A stretch of DNA of 64,000 bases from Blasia pusilla. Lineage: Eukaryota; Marchantiophyta; Marchantiopsida; Blasiales. The notes under the pieces are model-generated. The model worked only from the letters and a program-made list of their open reading frames with translations. It was not told the origin of the DNA and made no database searches. Position numbers and translations under genes: made by a program. How positions within the stretch are numbered: the first letter of the stretch is position 1; each line of letters starts with the position of its first letter. Positions 1 through 10,017 of the stretch are shown here, in pieces. The stretch is from NCBI GenBank assembly GCA_050084515.1, contig CM114273.1, forward strand, positions 17,546,001 through 17,610,000, in the 5' to 3' direction.

Positions 1-509
1 TTAGGATAGCGATGGGAGTCCATTGTCTCCAGCTGCCTCTGCCATTTCAACTTGGAAATGTCACGTCTATCTTCCAAGGGTTCCACATCTAGTTGTGATC
101 TCATACCAACTCGGGCTGTTCGTGATGAGGTTGACATCATACCCCGAAACGCCTTCAGCTGCACAGCTTCAAGCTTATCCCTTTGTTTGGTGTTGGCATC
201 CCACACTGCTGCCCCGTATTTGAGCAAGGGACGAATGGTATGCAAAATGACACAGCGCTTTACTTCTGATGTGATATCCCGGCAGTGTAGGAATTTAGAC
301 AGACCGTTCACCTTCTTGTGGCCTTTCTCAGTAGTCTTCTTAATGTGTGCATCCCACATGAAATCTTCCGAGAATTCTATGCCCAGAAAGGTGTATGTAG
401 CCACTCGGGGGATCTCTTGGTCACCCCAGTACCACTGTTGATCTTGGTCCTCCTCCTTGCCATTGAAAATCATCACACCGCACTTCAGTACATTTGCCTC
501 CATGCCCCA
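1..509 (-). mobile_element. 5'-truncated LINE copy (ORF2 reverse transcriptase part)
   Basis: Read on the minus strand, this stretch matches 6532-7040 of the LINE further along nearly base for base; position x here pairs with 7041-x. It covers the end of the reverse transcriptase and the start of the ORF2 C-terminal region. The match stops abruptly at 509, which is the 5' side of the copy, and runs off the left window edge. Sudden 5' truncation is the usual outcome of target-primed reverse transcription. The codon that is a TGA stop in the larger LINE (6838-6840) is still TGG here (complement of 201-203). The copy is therefore either older than that mutation or from a sister source. Confidence 0.9.
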
Positions 510-510
510 A

Positions 511-1155
511 GAAGAAGTTGGGAAAGCTGAAAATACTATTTTTGCTTGGACAGGACGTTCTGAAGAGACTGAAGCTTACGTACAATCAAGTTAGGTGAGA
601 ATATCATAATTGGAAGCCCAATTGGAATCTATGGCTAGGTTACAATTATAGGCAACAGAGTTGTGTGAGAACATTGCAAATCTGAAGGAAGTCATTGAGC
701 AGAAGCAATGTTCTTTGACAACAACATAACTTTCACGCAGCAACGATGTCAACAAACTCACAATTACTGTCAATAAATTTCGCGAGCTCTATCAGCAATC
801 AGAAGGACTTGTTGCAACGCTTGACCATTTGCAAGGAAGTGTGGAGAAAAAAAATGTTGAAATTGATCAATTGAGGGAGGACATTGCCGAGCTGACTAGC
901 CAAACACAACTGCTTCAAGAAAAGCATGACTCTAAAAATTCTCTGTTAGTACAACTTGAGGAACACTTGAAGAATGCAGTTTTGGTTGGTAACAACCTAT
1001 AGCTAGCTCCAACTTTAAGTATCACGGAGAATTTGCGGTAGTTGAAGGCAACTTTTTGGACTTCCAAGGTTTCGGAGAGCAGCCTGCACACAACCACTCT
1101 AAACCTCAAAGTAGAATAAAACACATCCCCAACGCTTCCATATGCAGCCTCCAGT
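511..1155 (+). pseudogene. Coiled-coil protein pseudogene fragment
   Basis: One reading frame (first base 511) codes for a Glu/Gln/Leu-rich, heptad-like protein across about 215 codons if seven stops are read through: 592 TAG, 607 TAA, 649 TAG, 727 TAA, 1000 TAG, 1039 TAG, 1117 TAA. Recognisable coiled-coil stretches include LEAQLESMARLQL near 610-648, ENIANLKEVIEQKQ near 670-710 and VEIDQLREDIAELTSQ near 856-903. All seven stops are TAG or TAA, one C-to-T change from a Gln codon, and Gln suits the heptads. It begins directly beside the truncated LINE copy, so that insertion probably cut the gene. The family is not recognised; myosin-, kinesin- or nuclear-envelope-type coiled coils are all possible. 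Confidence 0.55.
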
Positions 1156-1233
1156 TGAGTCTTACCAGCACTAGGGCTCTACATCATATCGTGGAATAAA
1201 AGTGTACATTGAACAACAAGTCTTATCAATATA

Positions 1234-2274
1234 ACTCCGTCCTCCCAAGCTTGTGAGGAGTATCAGTTCATATATCAAAGGCGCATACCAAAGCCCAGCA
1301 TCCCCAAGCTGGGTGGGGAATACCGGTATGTTTATGTGAGATGCTCAAAGGCCCTCCGGAATTCGGACCTGGGCAGAGAGTTCAATCTGGTCTACAAGAG
1401 GAGACCACGGTTCCACATGAGGTACAGTCAATAGTGACAGTGTCCGCATGATAGTTGTTGGTTTGTTTTGTTTTGTTCTACCCTTTGCTAGCAAGGACCT
1501 ACTGTTTGTTTTCTCATTTGGCACTTTCCTTTAGATGTTGATGGCACCCAAGCTGGGTGGGGAATACCGGCATGTTTATGTGAGATGCTCAAAGGCCTCC
1601 CGGAGTTCAGACCTGGGCAGAGAGTTCAATCTGGTCTACAAGAGGAGACCACGGTTCCACATGAGGTACAGTCAATAGTGACAGTGTCCGCATGATAGTT
1701 GTTGGTTTGTTTTGTTTTGTTCTACCCTTTGCTAGCAGGATCTACTGTTTGTTTTCTCATTTGGCACTTTCCTTTAGATGTTGATGGCACCCAAGCTGGG
1801 TGGGGAATACCGGCATGTTTATGTGAGATGCTCAAAGTCCCCCCGGAGTTCGGACCTGGGCAGAGAGTTCAATCTGGTCTACAAGAGGAGACCACGGTTC
1901 CACATGAGGTAGAGTCAATAGTGACAGTGTCCGCATGATAGTTTTTGGTTTGTTTTGTTTTGTTCTACCCTTTGCTAGCAAGGACCTGCTGTTTGTTTTC
2001 TCATTTGGCACTTTCCTTTAGATGTTGATGGCACCCTAGCTGGGTGGGGAATACCGGCATGTTTATGTGAGATGCTCAAAGTCCCCCCGGAGTTCGGACC
2101 TGGGCAGAGAGTTCAATCTGGTCTACAAGAGGAGACCACGGTTCCACATGAGGTACAGTCAATAGTGATAGTGTCCGCATGATAGTTGTTGGTTTGTTTT
2201 GTTTTGTTTTACCCTTTGCTAGCAAGGACCTGCTGTTTGTTTTCTCATTTGGCACTTTCCTTTAGATGTTGATG
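1234..2274 (+). repeat. Four-copy 243-244 bp tandem array with LINE-ORF1-like module
   Basis: Units start at about 1305, 1549, 1792 and 2036 (marker CAAGCTGGG; CTAGCTGGG in the last). Each holds a 110-bp piece that reads KLGGEYRHVYVRCSKAPRS-like in one frame. An intron-like 130-bp piece follows, from AG|gtacag to ttcctttag. The segment 1234-1417 is also found at 3616-3809 at the 5' end of the LINE, where it joins ORF1 in frame. The fourth unit ends with the same ttcctttag and then runs into different sequence. Two readings are possible: tandem duplication of an exon plus intron, or LINE 5' monomers like those of some mammalian L1 elements. Unit identity is high, so the amplification looks recent. 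Confidence 0.85.
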
Positions 2275-2860
2275 AATATAATGTTCGTACCTGTTTGCTG
2301 AATCGGTGGGCTATTGGTGGTAGCCACTCCAGATCACCAGGGAGGCGCAGAACCAGTATATCTTTCTCAGTTCCAAGGTCTCCATCGCACAAGAGGTCCA
2401 GTCTTGGCACCACTTATTTCCACTCTCCCGTCTGTAATTAAACAATTTGTACTATTGTTGTGCTGCCGTTCTGCATTGACCCCAGGTTAGCAGGTAGAAT
2501 GTCATCAAATATAGAATTCAAGGATCAAATTTTGTGATTCAGCTGAGATGACCATATGACTCTCTCAAGCTAAGTGTGGATTATAGCTGGCCTTTCGGAT
2601 GGTACATCTCCAGAAGAGTATTCCTAAGTAGGAGTATCTCCACCTTATGGCTGAGAAAGTATTCCTATTTCTTTGCGCAATGAAAGGAGAGAAACAAAAA
2701 AGATGCGAGTGGAAGATCCAGATGTGCATTTGAGTGATGTCTCAGCAGATCACTATGGTGGCGATGATGATAAACACGGGGACAAGGACAATTTGAAGTC
2801 ATCTGCAAGATCCCTCTCGCCTGGTCCCTGGGACACACTTCAAGAGAAGGTAAGTGTGGA
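2265..2860 (+). other. Possible exons of an RS-rich host gene
   Basis: After a plausible splice acceptor (ttcctttag at about 2265) a frame of about 55 codons is rich in Arg/Ser (SRSPGRRRTSISFSVPRSP) and ends at a stop near 2443. A second open stretch at 2673-2850 is charged (RNERRETKKMRVEDPD, then SLSPGPWDTLQEK) and is followed by a good donor, AAG|gtaagtgtgg, near 2850. RS-rich stretches are typical of splicing factors, but no RNA-recognition motif is visible. This could be a remnant of a host gene interrupted by the repeats around it. Weakly supported. Confidence 0.3.
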
Positions 2861-3615
2861 AAAGAAAGCGGTTGAGAAAAAAGGTTGGCAGTAATATCTT
2901 GTGGTCATCTCCTTTGGCTCACCTTGGTCTTTTGATGCTTGGTTTTTTTGCATTTTTGTAATGGAGATGGTAACAAAATCAATCACAAGTATGAATCATC
3001 ACTATGTAGATCACAAAACTGCAAAAAACCACATTTTTTTGTCACAGTCTTTCTCTCTAGACATGTTCTGGTTGGGTTTATACCCCAAAACTACAAGTCC
3101 CGACAGGCCTGGTATGTTGGGACGACATGTTCTAAAGCACAGCTCCTCGGTAGCTTATAATGAGTGAACCGCGTGCAAGCATTATAGCAATACTCTCTGT
3201 CGAGTTGCCCATTGTTGTAGTTGGAACCTGTAGTGAGCTTGCGATGTCGTTCCCTTGGTTGGAAGGTGTGGATTAGTGTGTCATGTAATCCATATGACTT
3301 GTGGTAGTTGTGCCACAAGTAAGGTGTCCAGTGGACTTAGTTGGAGAAATGGAGACCTCTCCTTCTTTTGAAGTTGGATTCACGGGCCCTCCTCTGCAGC
3401 TTAATGCTAGGGCTCTTCACCTTGGCAGGTAGTGATGATCTCTGGAGGTAACACGAGGGCCCTCTTTGGGCACCCTGCCGCTTGGAGGTAGCCCCTCCGC
3501 ACAAATAGGACAGCGAGTCCCTGTTTGGACTCTCGGGCTGGGAGCTTAAACATTCTCTCCAGATCCTAAATCAGTTGTTTGCCAAACCTCTACATATAGT
3601 CAGCGGCCTTGAGCC
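2861..3615. other. No clear gene; possible LINE 5' leader
   Basis: No convincing coding region. A short frame from ATG 3349 to the stop at 3430 lies just upstream of the LINE and may be part of a decayed 5' region. Confidence 0.3.
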
Positions 3616-3655
3616 CAATATATCTCCGTCCTCCCAAGCTTGTGAGGAGTATTAG

Positions 3656-4162
3656 TTCACCTATCAAAGGCGCATACCAAGGCCCAGCATCCCCAAGCTG
3701 GGTAGGGAATACCGGCATGTTTATTTGAGATGCTCAAAGGCTCCCCGGAGTTTGGACCTGGGCAGAGAGTTCAATCTGGTCTACAGGAGGAGACCACGGT
3801 TCCACATGATCATTTTCGGTGTACGTCCCACAATAGACTTCGTCTCATTTAAGATCATGTGCGCAGCTTTGGGCTTTGAATTCCTGGCTACTGCTGGGGT
3901 TACTCGGATGATGAATGGCCATCAATGTATCTTCAAGGCGTCTATCAAGGGCAGAGGAGGCCAATACTTGGCTTGCCAAAAAAACCAGGTGTCTCAAGAT
4001 CTGAGACGTGCCTACAACTGGAGAGCTATGGTAGTCGAGGGTGGTCCCAGCTTGAAGGAAAGGCCCATCCCCACAAAACTGCTGGTGATCTACACACCTA
4101 ATATCTTTAGTGTTCTCCAAGGAACCAGCGATGAAGAGCCTGCACATGAAGAGGTTCCATGA
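3656..4162 (+). CDS. LINE ORF1-like protein
   Basis: The frame is open from after a TAG at 3653-3655 to TGA 4160-4162, about 168 codons. It has no ATG before the conserved Arg-rich segment, so its start is unknown. The stop at 3653 is CAG in the paralogous tandem-array copy (1264-1266), so the frame probably once ran further upstream. The N-terminal part is basic (GREYRHVYLRCSKAPRS, RRRPRFHMI), and no zinc knuckle is visible. The stop overlaps the ORF2 start as ATGA. LINE ORF1 products usually bind the element RNA; that role is inferred from position only. The sequence alone does not place it in a known ORF1 class. Confidence 0.5.
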   Translation, partial: FTYQRRIPRPSIPKLGREYRHVYLRCSKAPRSLDLGREFNLVYRRRPRFHMIIFGVRPTIDFVSFKIMCAALGFEFLATAGVTRMMNGHQCIFKASIKGRGGQYLACQKNQVSQDLRRAYNWRAMVVEGGPSLKERPIPTKLLVIYTPNIFSVLQGTSDEEPAHEEVP

Positions 4163-7100
4163 CGCAAGCAGCCACACCTATGCCAAAAGCGTGCCCGCCG
4201 ACCCCCATCCCACTTAGTGACAGGTCTACGTTTGGGTACCTGGAACTTCTGTGGACCGACCCATGCAATGAAGCAGCTAGGGTTGCTGAAGTTTTGCTGA
4301 AAAATCAAATCCATATATGTGGGGGTCAGGAAACTTTAGAAACCAAGTTAATGGAGATACCCCATGCACCACACTATGCATGGTTTGGAAAGATGTGCAG
4401 CACCCAGGCGGACAACAACAGAGGTATGAAGGGTGTCGGGTTCTTCATCAGAGACTTCATGGTGGACAGACGTGAGATCATTAGCACAGGGCTCGAGTAT
4501 GAACACAGCATATGGGTCAAAGTCCGAGCTGAGTGCAACTCGCGGGATATGTTTGTCGGGTGTATTTACATGCCTACAAACAGTGAATCTGCTGCTGTAA
4601 CAGAGGCAGCGTTTGATAGTGTGAAAACTGATTGCCTTGGGTTCCAGACAAAGGGGAACATAGTCTTGCTGGGAGACTTGAACAGCTGGGTGGGGCAAGG
4701 CACTGATCCCCAAGCGGAGATCGGGATGTTTGGAGATATGAGAGTGAATGGCAATGGCACACGGCTGATCACGATGTTGAGGGAACTTCAACTGATGGCA
4801 CTGAATGATAGGCATAAGGTGGGATCCCCGGCTTGGACTAGGGTCAACTTCAAGGAGAATGAGAGCTCCATTGTGGACTACATAGCTGTGGATGAGGAAC
4901 TCTACACACGCAATGGGAAGATCACAGTGGATGCGAAAGACATTGGAAGATCAGATCATTCATTGGTCTGGACAGAGTTGCAGCAAAGGCTAAAATGCTC
5001 GACCAAACCAGTGAAGAGAGTGATCAAGAAATGGAGGATAGAGGACTTCCAAGATGAGGGCAACAAGAAGGTATACATTGGCAAGCTGGAAGAAAATCTC
5101 TTGGCATTTGACACTTTCATTGAATCTACCGTCAAGACCTTTGGGTTCACAAGAACAAGTGTGGACATGGTGCTGGCATGGTGGGAGCGTGGAGTGACAG
5201 ATGCCGCCGAGATTGCTGTCAGCAGAAAATTCATAATATGCGGCAGAGCCGTCAAATGGTGGTCCTTGGAACTCAAGGCAGCCATTGCCAAACGAAGGGA
5301 AGCGTATGTCACAAGTGCCAAAGCGAGGTACGATGCATCCTTGTGGGCAAAGTATGTGGCCCTACGCAAGGAAACCCGTCTTCTCGTGCGCATGCACAAG
5401 AAGAAAATGAACCAAGCCACATACTCATCCATCAATGAGAATTTCACTGAGAACCAGAAAAAGTTCTGGATGCAAGTGTAGAAATTGGGCAAGGCCAAGG
5501 ACAAAAACGATGTAAAGGCCTTGAAGAGAAAAGACGGTGGAATGGTGACCAAGGCTTAACACATCCGACATGTGTTGGAAGGCCATTACAAGGAGTTAGG
5601 CAGGAAGCCTGCTCGGACATCCCTTGAAGAGCAGAACTTCGAGAGGGTGGTGGAGGATTTTGTTAAGATACAACGGGGGAAGGCAGATGATGAGGTTGAG
5701 CCGGGCAACCCATATAATGATTGGTTCTCCCAGGCTGAGGTGGGAGCAGAAATCAAAGAACTTGTGAACCACAAAGCAGGCGGTGGTGATGAGTTGTTGA
5801 AGTATGGCGATGTTGCTATGGCTCGATCTCTAGTGAGTCTCTTCAACCTGGTTTGGTGGGCACAAGTCATCCCACAAAGATGGCGGATGGAAGTCATCGT
5901 GAACCTCTTCAAGAAGGGTGAGCGAGAAGACCCTGGAAACTACAAGGGTATTACATTGCTGAGTGTAGTCGGGAAGCTCCTCTGCCGTATACTCAACAAT
6001 AGGATCTCTGTCTACCTGGAGGAGAATTCTGTCATCAAGGAAGGCTAGGCTGGCTTCCGACACGCTCAAGGATGCGTGAACCACATCTTCACCTTCAGTC
6101 AGATCATTGAGGGTAGGAAAAAAGAGGGAAAACCCACCTATTGCTTCTTCTTGGACCTCAAGAAGGCATACGACACTGTATGGCATGACGTGCTTTCTTA
6201 TAGCTTGTGGAAGGCGGGGCTGAGAGGGAAAATGTGGAGGATGGTGGAGAAGATGTATCAGAACACAAGGAGTAGAGTTCTGGTGAATGGCCAAAAGAGT
6301 GGGACATTCGACATCAAGCAAGGAGTGGCTCAAGGATGCCCGCTCTCCCCCACCCTCTTCAACATTTTCGTGAATTCCCTATTGGAAGAAATGGTGGATA
6401 GTGGACTAGGCATACGGGTGGGCAACAACTCTATTGTTACCGTCATGTTTGCTGATGACTTTGATGGCCTCGAGGAAACAGGAGAGAAACTCCAAGAGAT
6501 GATCTCCCTGACCAAAATCTGGTGTGACATGTGGGGCATGGAGGCAAATGTACTGAAGTGCGGTGTGATGATTTTCAATGGCAAGGAGGAGGACCAAGAC
6601 CAACAGTGGTACTGGGGTGACCAAGAGATCCCCCGAGTGGCTACATACACTTTTCTGGGCATAGAATTCTCGGAAGATTGCATGTGGGATGCACACATTA
6701 AGAAGACTACTGAGAAAGGCCACAAGAAGGTGAAAGGTCTGTCCAAATTCCTACACTGTCGGGATATCACATCAGAAGTAAAGCGTTGTGTCATTTTGCA
6801 TACCATTCGTCCCTTGCTCAAATACGGGGCAGCAGTGTGAGATGCCAACACCAAACAAAGGGATAAGCTTGAAGCTGTGCAGCTGAAGGCGTTTCGGGGT
6901 ATGATGTCAACCTCATCACGAACAACCCGAGTTGGTATGAGATCACAACTAGATGTGGAACCCTTGGAAGATAGACGTGACATTTCCAAGTTGAAATGGC
7001 AGAGGCAGCTGAAGACAATGGACTCCCATCGCTATCCTAAAGAGGTGATGGGGAAAACCTGGACCCAAAAAAGACCCGTAAAGCATGCCAAATCTTGGAC

Positions 7101-7539
7101 GAAAAAGGTTCAAGAGATTTTGCAAGCTTCCAAGCTCCCAGCAAGGCCTGAACTGTGGGAGCAAGATGAGAAAGCATTCGTGGACACCATAACCAAAGTA
7201 GTGGGCAAACGCTCACAGCAAAACAGCACGGAGGAAGCCATGAAAATGTCTGACCTCTCTCTTTTGACGGTATATCCCAAGAGGGCAGAACTGAAGAACT
7301 ATTTGCGGGGAACCCCTTGCTTGGGAACCCAGCTCAAGTTCAAGTTGAGGACGGGGGCAATCCCCTTGAACCATAAGAAAAGCAGGATGGGAATACAACT
7401 AAACTCTTGCACCTTGTGTGACGATGGGGACGAAACGTCTAGTCATTACTTGGTCTCCTGCGCAAAATTCACAACACACAGAGCAAGACCATATACTGAT
7501 ATTGCTGGTAGTACCAGAATTGTTCAACACATTCAATAG
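4159..7539 (+). pseudogene. LINE ORF2: endonuclease-reverse transcriptase, broken by four stops
   Basis: One continuous frame from ATG 4159, interrupted by TAG 5479, TAA 5557, TAG 6046 and TGA 6838. The endonuclease is at about 4260-4980: GGQET, GDLNSWVG (the GDxN motif), SIVDYIAV and GRSDHS (the SDH motif). The reverse transcriptase is at about 5850-6840: KGITLLSVVGKLLCRIL, FLDLKKAYDTVWH, GVAQGCPLSPTLFN, and FADD at 6448-6459 in the catalytic-box position. The tail carries a C-x2-C-x7-H-x4-C cluster (CTLCDDGDETSSHYLVSC). Past the stop at 7537 a shifted frame reads on to about 7675, so one further frameshift is likely. Every stop is one C-to-T change (either strand) from Gln or Trp. The family nicks target DNA and primes reverse transcription there. 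Confidence 0.9.
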
Positions 7540-7675
7540 GCTTGATTCATTGCCCAAAGCTGCTGCACTAGTAAGTAATGTCTATTGGGGATCCCAATCA
7601 AGTAAAGTAGATGGTGTGGTGAAGAGTTTCTTGGTTGACACTTGGAAGCTCCGCACAAACACGTTATTTGGTTAG

Positions 7676-7859
7676 CACTCACATTATATGAGAGTGTCTT
7701 CCTCCTCTCATATGGTATGGTACCTTCTTCACTTTCTTCTCTCTCTACACCCATCCCAATCTCAAGCATCATCCAACCAGGGCGCGGGGTCTATGGTCGC
7801 AAGGCTACGACAGGCACTACTTAATGAGTACAGTCTCTAGATATGGTCAAGCACCGTCC

Positions 7860-7894
<35 letters not shown>

Positions 7895-7900
7895 AACCGC
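7676..7900 (+). repeat. LINE 3' region ending in (GA)n microsatellite
   Basis: Noncoding sequence after the LINE reading frame. It contains a perfect GA run at about 7862-7892. A simple repeat can serve as the 3' tail in some LINE families, but that is not shown here. Confidence 0.6.
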
Positions 7901-8495
7901 GGCTGAGAAGATGGAACAATCTTTAGAGAGCAGAGTCTTCAAAACGAACTCGGAGCTTGTGGTCTAGGCGTAAAGTCTTCACAACGTTCACAAACGAATT
8001 GTTCTCAGCCTCTAGACCTCCCCAATCCCCTAATCTTTGAACTTTCCACTCCTTGAGAAACTTCGACCATCTCACTCCAGTGCACACTCTCTCCCGCAAA
8101 ACACAACACACCTTACTTGGGCACCAAACACCAAACGTTTGTATGCCATGCGGGTGTCCATTCCCTCCCACACCCACTCTGATGCAACAAGCCACCTAGG
8201 ACTAAATATGCCAAATCAACCTAGGATATTACCAGCAATGCCACCTAGGATTCATCTCACTACAAGAAGAGCCCTTTGACAATAGATATGGGCAACCAAA
8301 GTTATATAGTTTTCACTCTCAATGTCAAATCGGCCAAATCGACGTGGTTACAATCAGGAGTACAAAATACACACCCTAGTGTTTTGTCGCATCTTCCATT
8401 GGAAAATAGACCCAAATGCTTTCCTCATGTGTGCCGCGACTTTACACAGATGGGCATCCTAGCACGAGGATCAAAAAGGAAAAGAAAAAACTTGA
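7901..8495. other. No recognisable feature
   Basis: Only short, unconvincing reading frames. No motif or repeat was recognised. Confidence 0.4.
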
Positions 8496-10017
8496 AATGA
8501 CCACTCACACATAGATTTAAACCCCAAAGGAGGTGTCCCCCAATAAGGGGTCTTAAATGGCAGATCTAAAACGTTGAAGATGTGGAATGATTTAATGAAA
8601 ATGTTGTGGCAAATATTCATCAGCATCCAGGAAATTTATCACCATGTTACCATGAAAATGACACAACGGTTTGGAACAAGACTACTCGAAGTCCTCGTCT
8701 TCCTTCTCGATCTACCATTTTCTCCCCTCCCCATTAAACATGAGTCCAAAAATCATGAAAATTTTCCGGGAGGGGCATCCATATCCAGAAACACATGGGT
8801 AAAGAAAAAATTACAAATAAGCTCTCACACATGGAATTAAAAAACGTACACCCTAAATAAGGGTTTTGAGTTTTGGTATTAGCATGGGATCTTCAATGGC
8901 AAATCTGCACCGTTGAAAATGTGGAATAAATTATTGAAAAGGCTTGGCCAAAGTGTTATCAACATCCAATGGTGGAAATAAAAGTTAGCATTATGTTACC
9001 ATGGAACGAGACTACTCAAAGTCCTCATCCTCCTTCTCGATCCATCATTTTCTCCCCTCCTCCTCAACCATGAGTAAAAAAATCATGATACTTTTCCCTG
9101 GGGGGCAACCCAACCCCAGGAATACAGGAAAAAAAAGAAGAAGCAAATGACCACTCACACATGGAATTAAAAACCGTAAACCTAATTAAGGTTTTTGATT
9201 TTTGGTATTAGCATGGGATCTGCAATAGCAGATCTGCACTATTGAAGACGTGGAGGAACGTATTGGCAAGGCTTGGCCAAAGTTTTATCAACATCAAATG
9301 GTGGAAATAAAAGCGATCATCATGTTACCGTGAAAATGATAGAACGCTTTGGATCGAGACTACTCAAAGTCCTCGTCTTCCTTCTTGATCCATTATTTTC
9401 TCCCCTCCTCCTCAACGATGAGTCCAAAAATCATGATACTTTTCCCTGGGGAGCAACCCAACCCCAGAAATACAGGGCAAAATAAAAAAAGTGCAAATGA
9501 CCACTCACACATGGAATTAAAAACGGTAAAGCCTGATTAGGGTTTTTGATTTTTGGTATTAGCATGGGATCTTCAATGGTAGATCTGTACCGTTGAAAAT
9601 GTGGAAGAACTTATAAGCAAGGCTTGGCCAAAGTTTTATCAACAAACTTTTATTTCCAATGGTTGAAATAAAAGTTAGCATCATGTTACCATGAAAATGA
9701 TACAACGCCTTGGAACAAGCTTACTCAAAGTCCTCTTCCTCCTTCTTGATCCATTATTTTCTCCCCTCCTCCTCAACCAAGGGTCCAAAAATTATGATAC
9801 TTTTCCCTGGGGAGCAACCCAACTCTAGGAATACAGGGCAAAAGAAAAAAGTGCAAATGACCACTCACACATGGAATTAAAAATCGTAAACCCTAATTAA
9901 GGCTTTTGATTTTTGGTATTAGCATGGGATCTTCCATGTGAGATCTGCACCGTTGAAGATGGTGGGGAACTTATTGGGCAAGGCGAGGCCAAATATTCAT
10001 TAACATCCAATGGTAGA
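8496..10017 (+). repeat. Satellite-like tandem array, about five units of 320-360 bp
   Basis: The marker CTCACACAT recurs at about 8504, 8824, 9154, 9504 and 9864, giving spacings of 320, 330, 350 and 360. Each unit carries GGTATTAGCATGGGATCT, a TTGGCCAAAG-like block and a TTTTCTCCCCTCC block in the same order. Units differ by substitutions and small indels, and the last is partial, ending near 10017. No protein frame is conserved between units, so this is noncoding. Confidence 0.85.

Larger units (their letters stand above)
3616..7900 (+). mobile_element. APE-type non-LTR retrotransposon (LINE), near full length
   Basis: The element has an ORF1 (3656-4162), an overlapping ORF2 with an apurinic-type endonuclease followed by a reverse transcriptase, and a C-terminal CCHC-like cluster, then a 3' region ending at a GA microsatellite. 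This domain order defines APE-type LINEs. The 5' boundary is put where similarity to the upstream tandem array begins; the real start may be nearer 3320. No target-site duplication or poly(A) tail was identified, so both ends are approximate. A truncated relative lies inverted at 1-509. ORF2 is broken by stops, so this copy cannot encode a full enzyme. Confidence 0.85.

Noticed and set aside
6330-6989. Long minus-strand frame opposite the LINE
   Set aside because: It is the antisense shadow of the ORF2 reverse transcriptase; the same shadow appears at 52-441.
7862-7892. GA run as a coding Arg/Glu repeat
   Set aside because: Simple microsatellite with no open flanking frame; the CT run at 27165-27202 is the same case.
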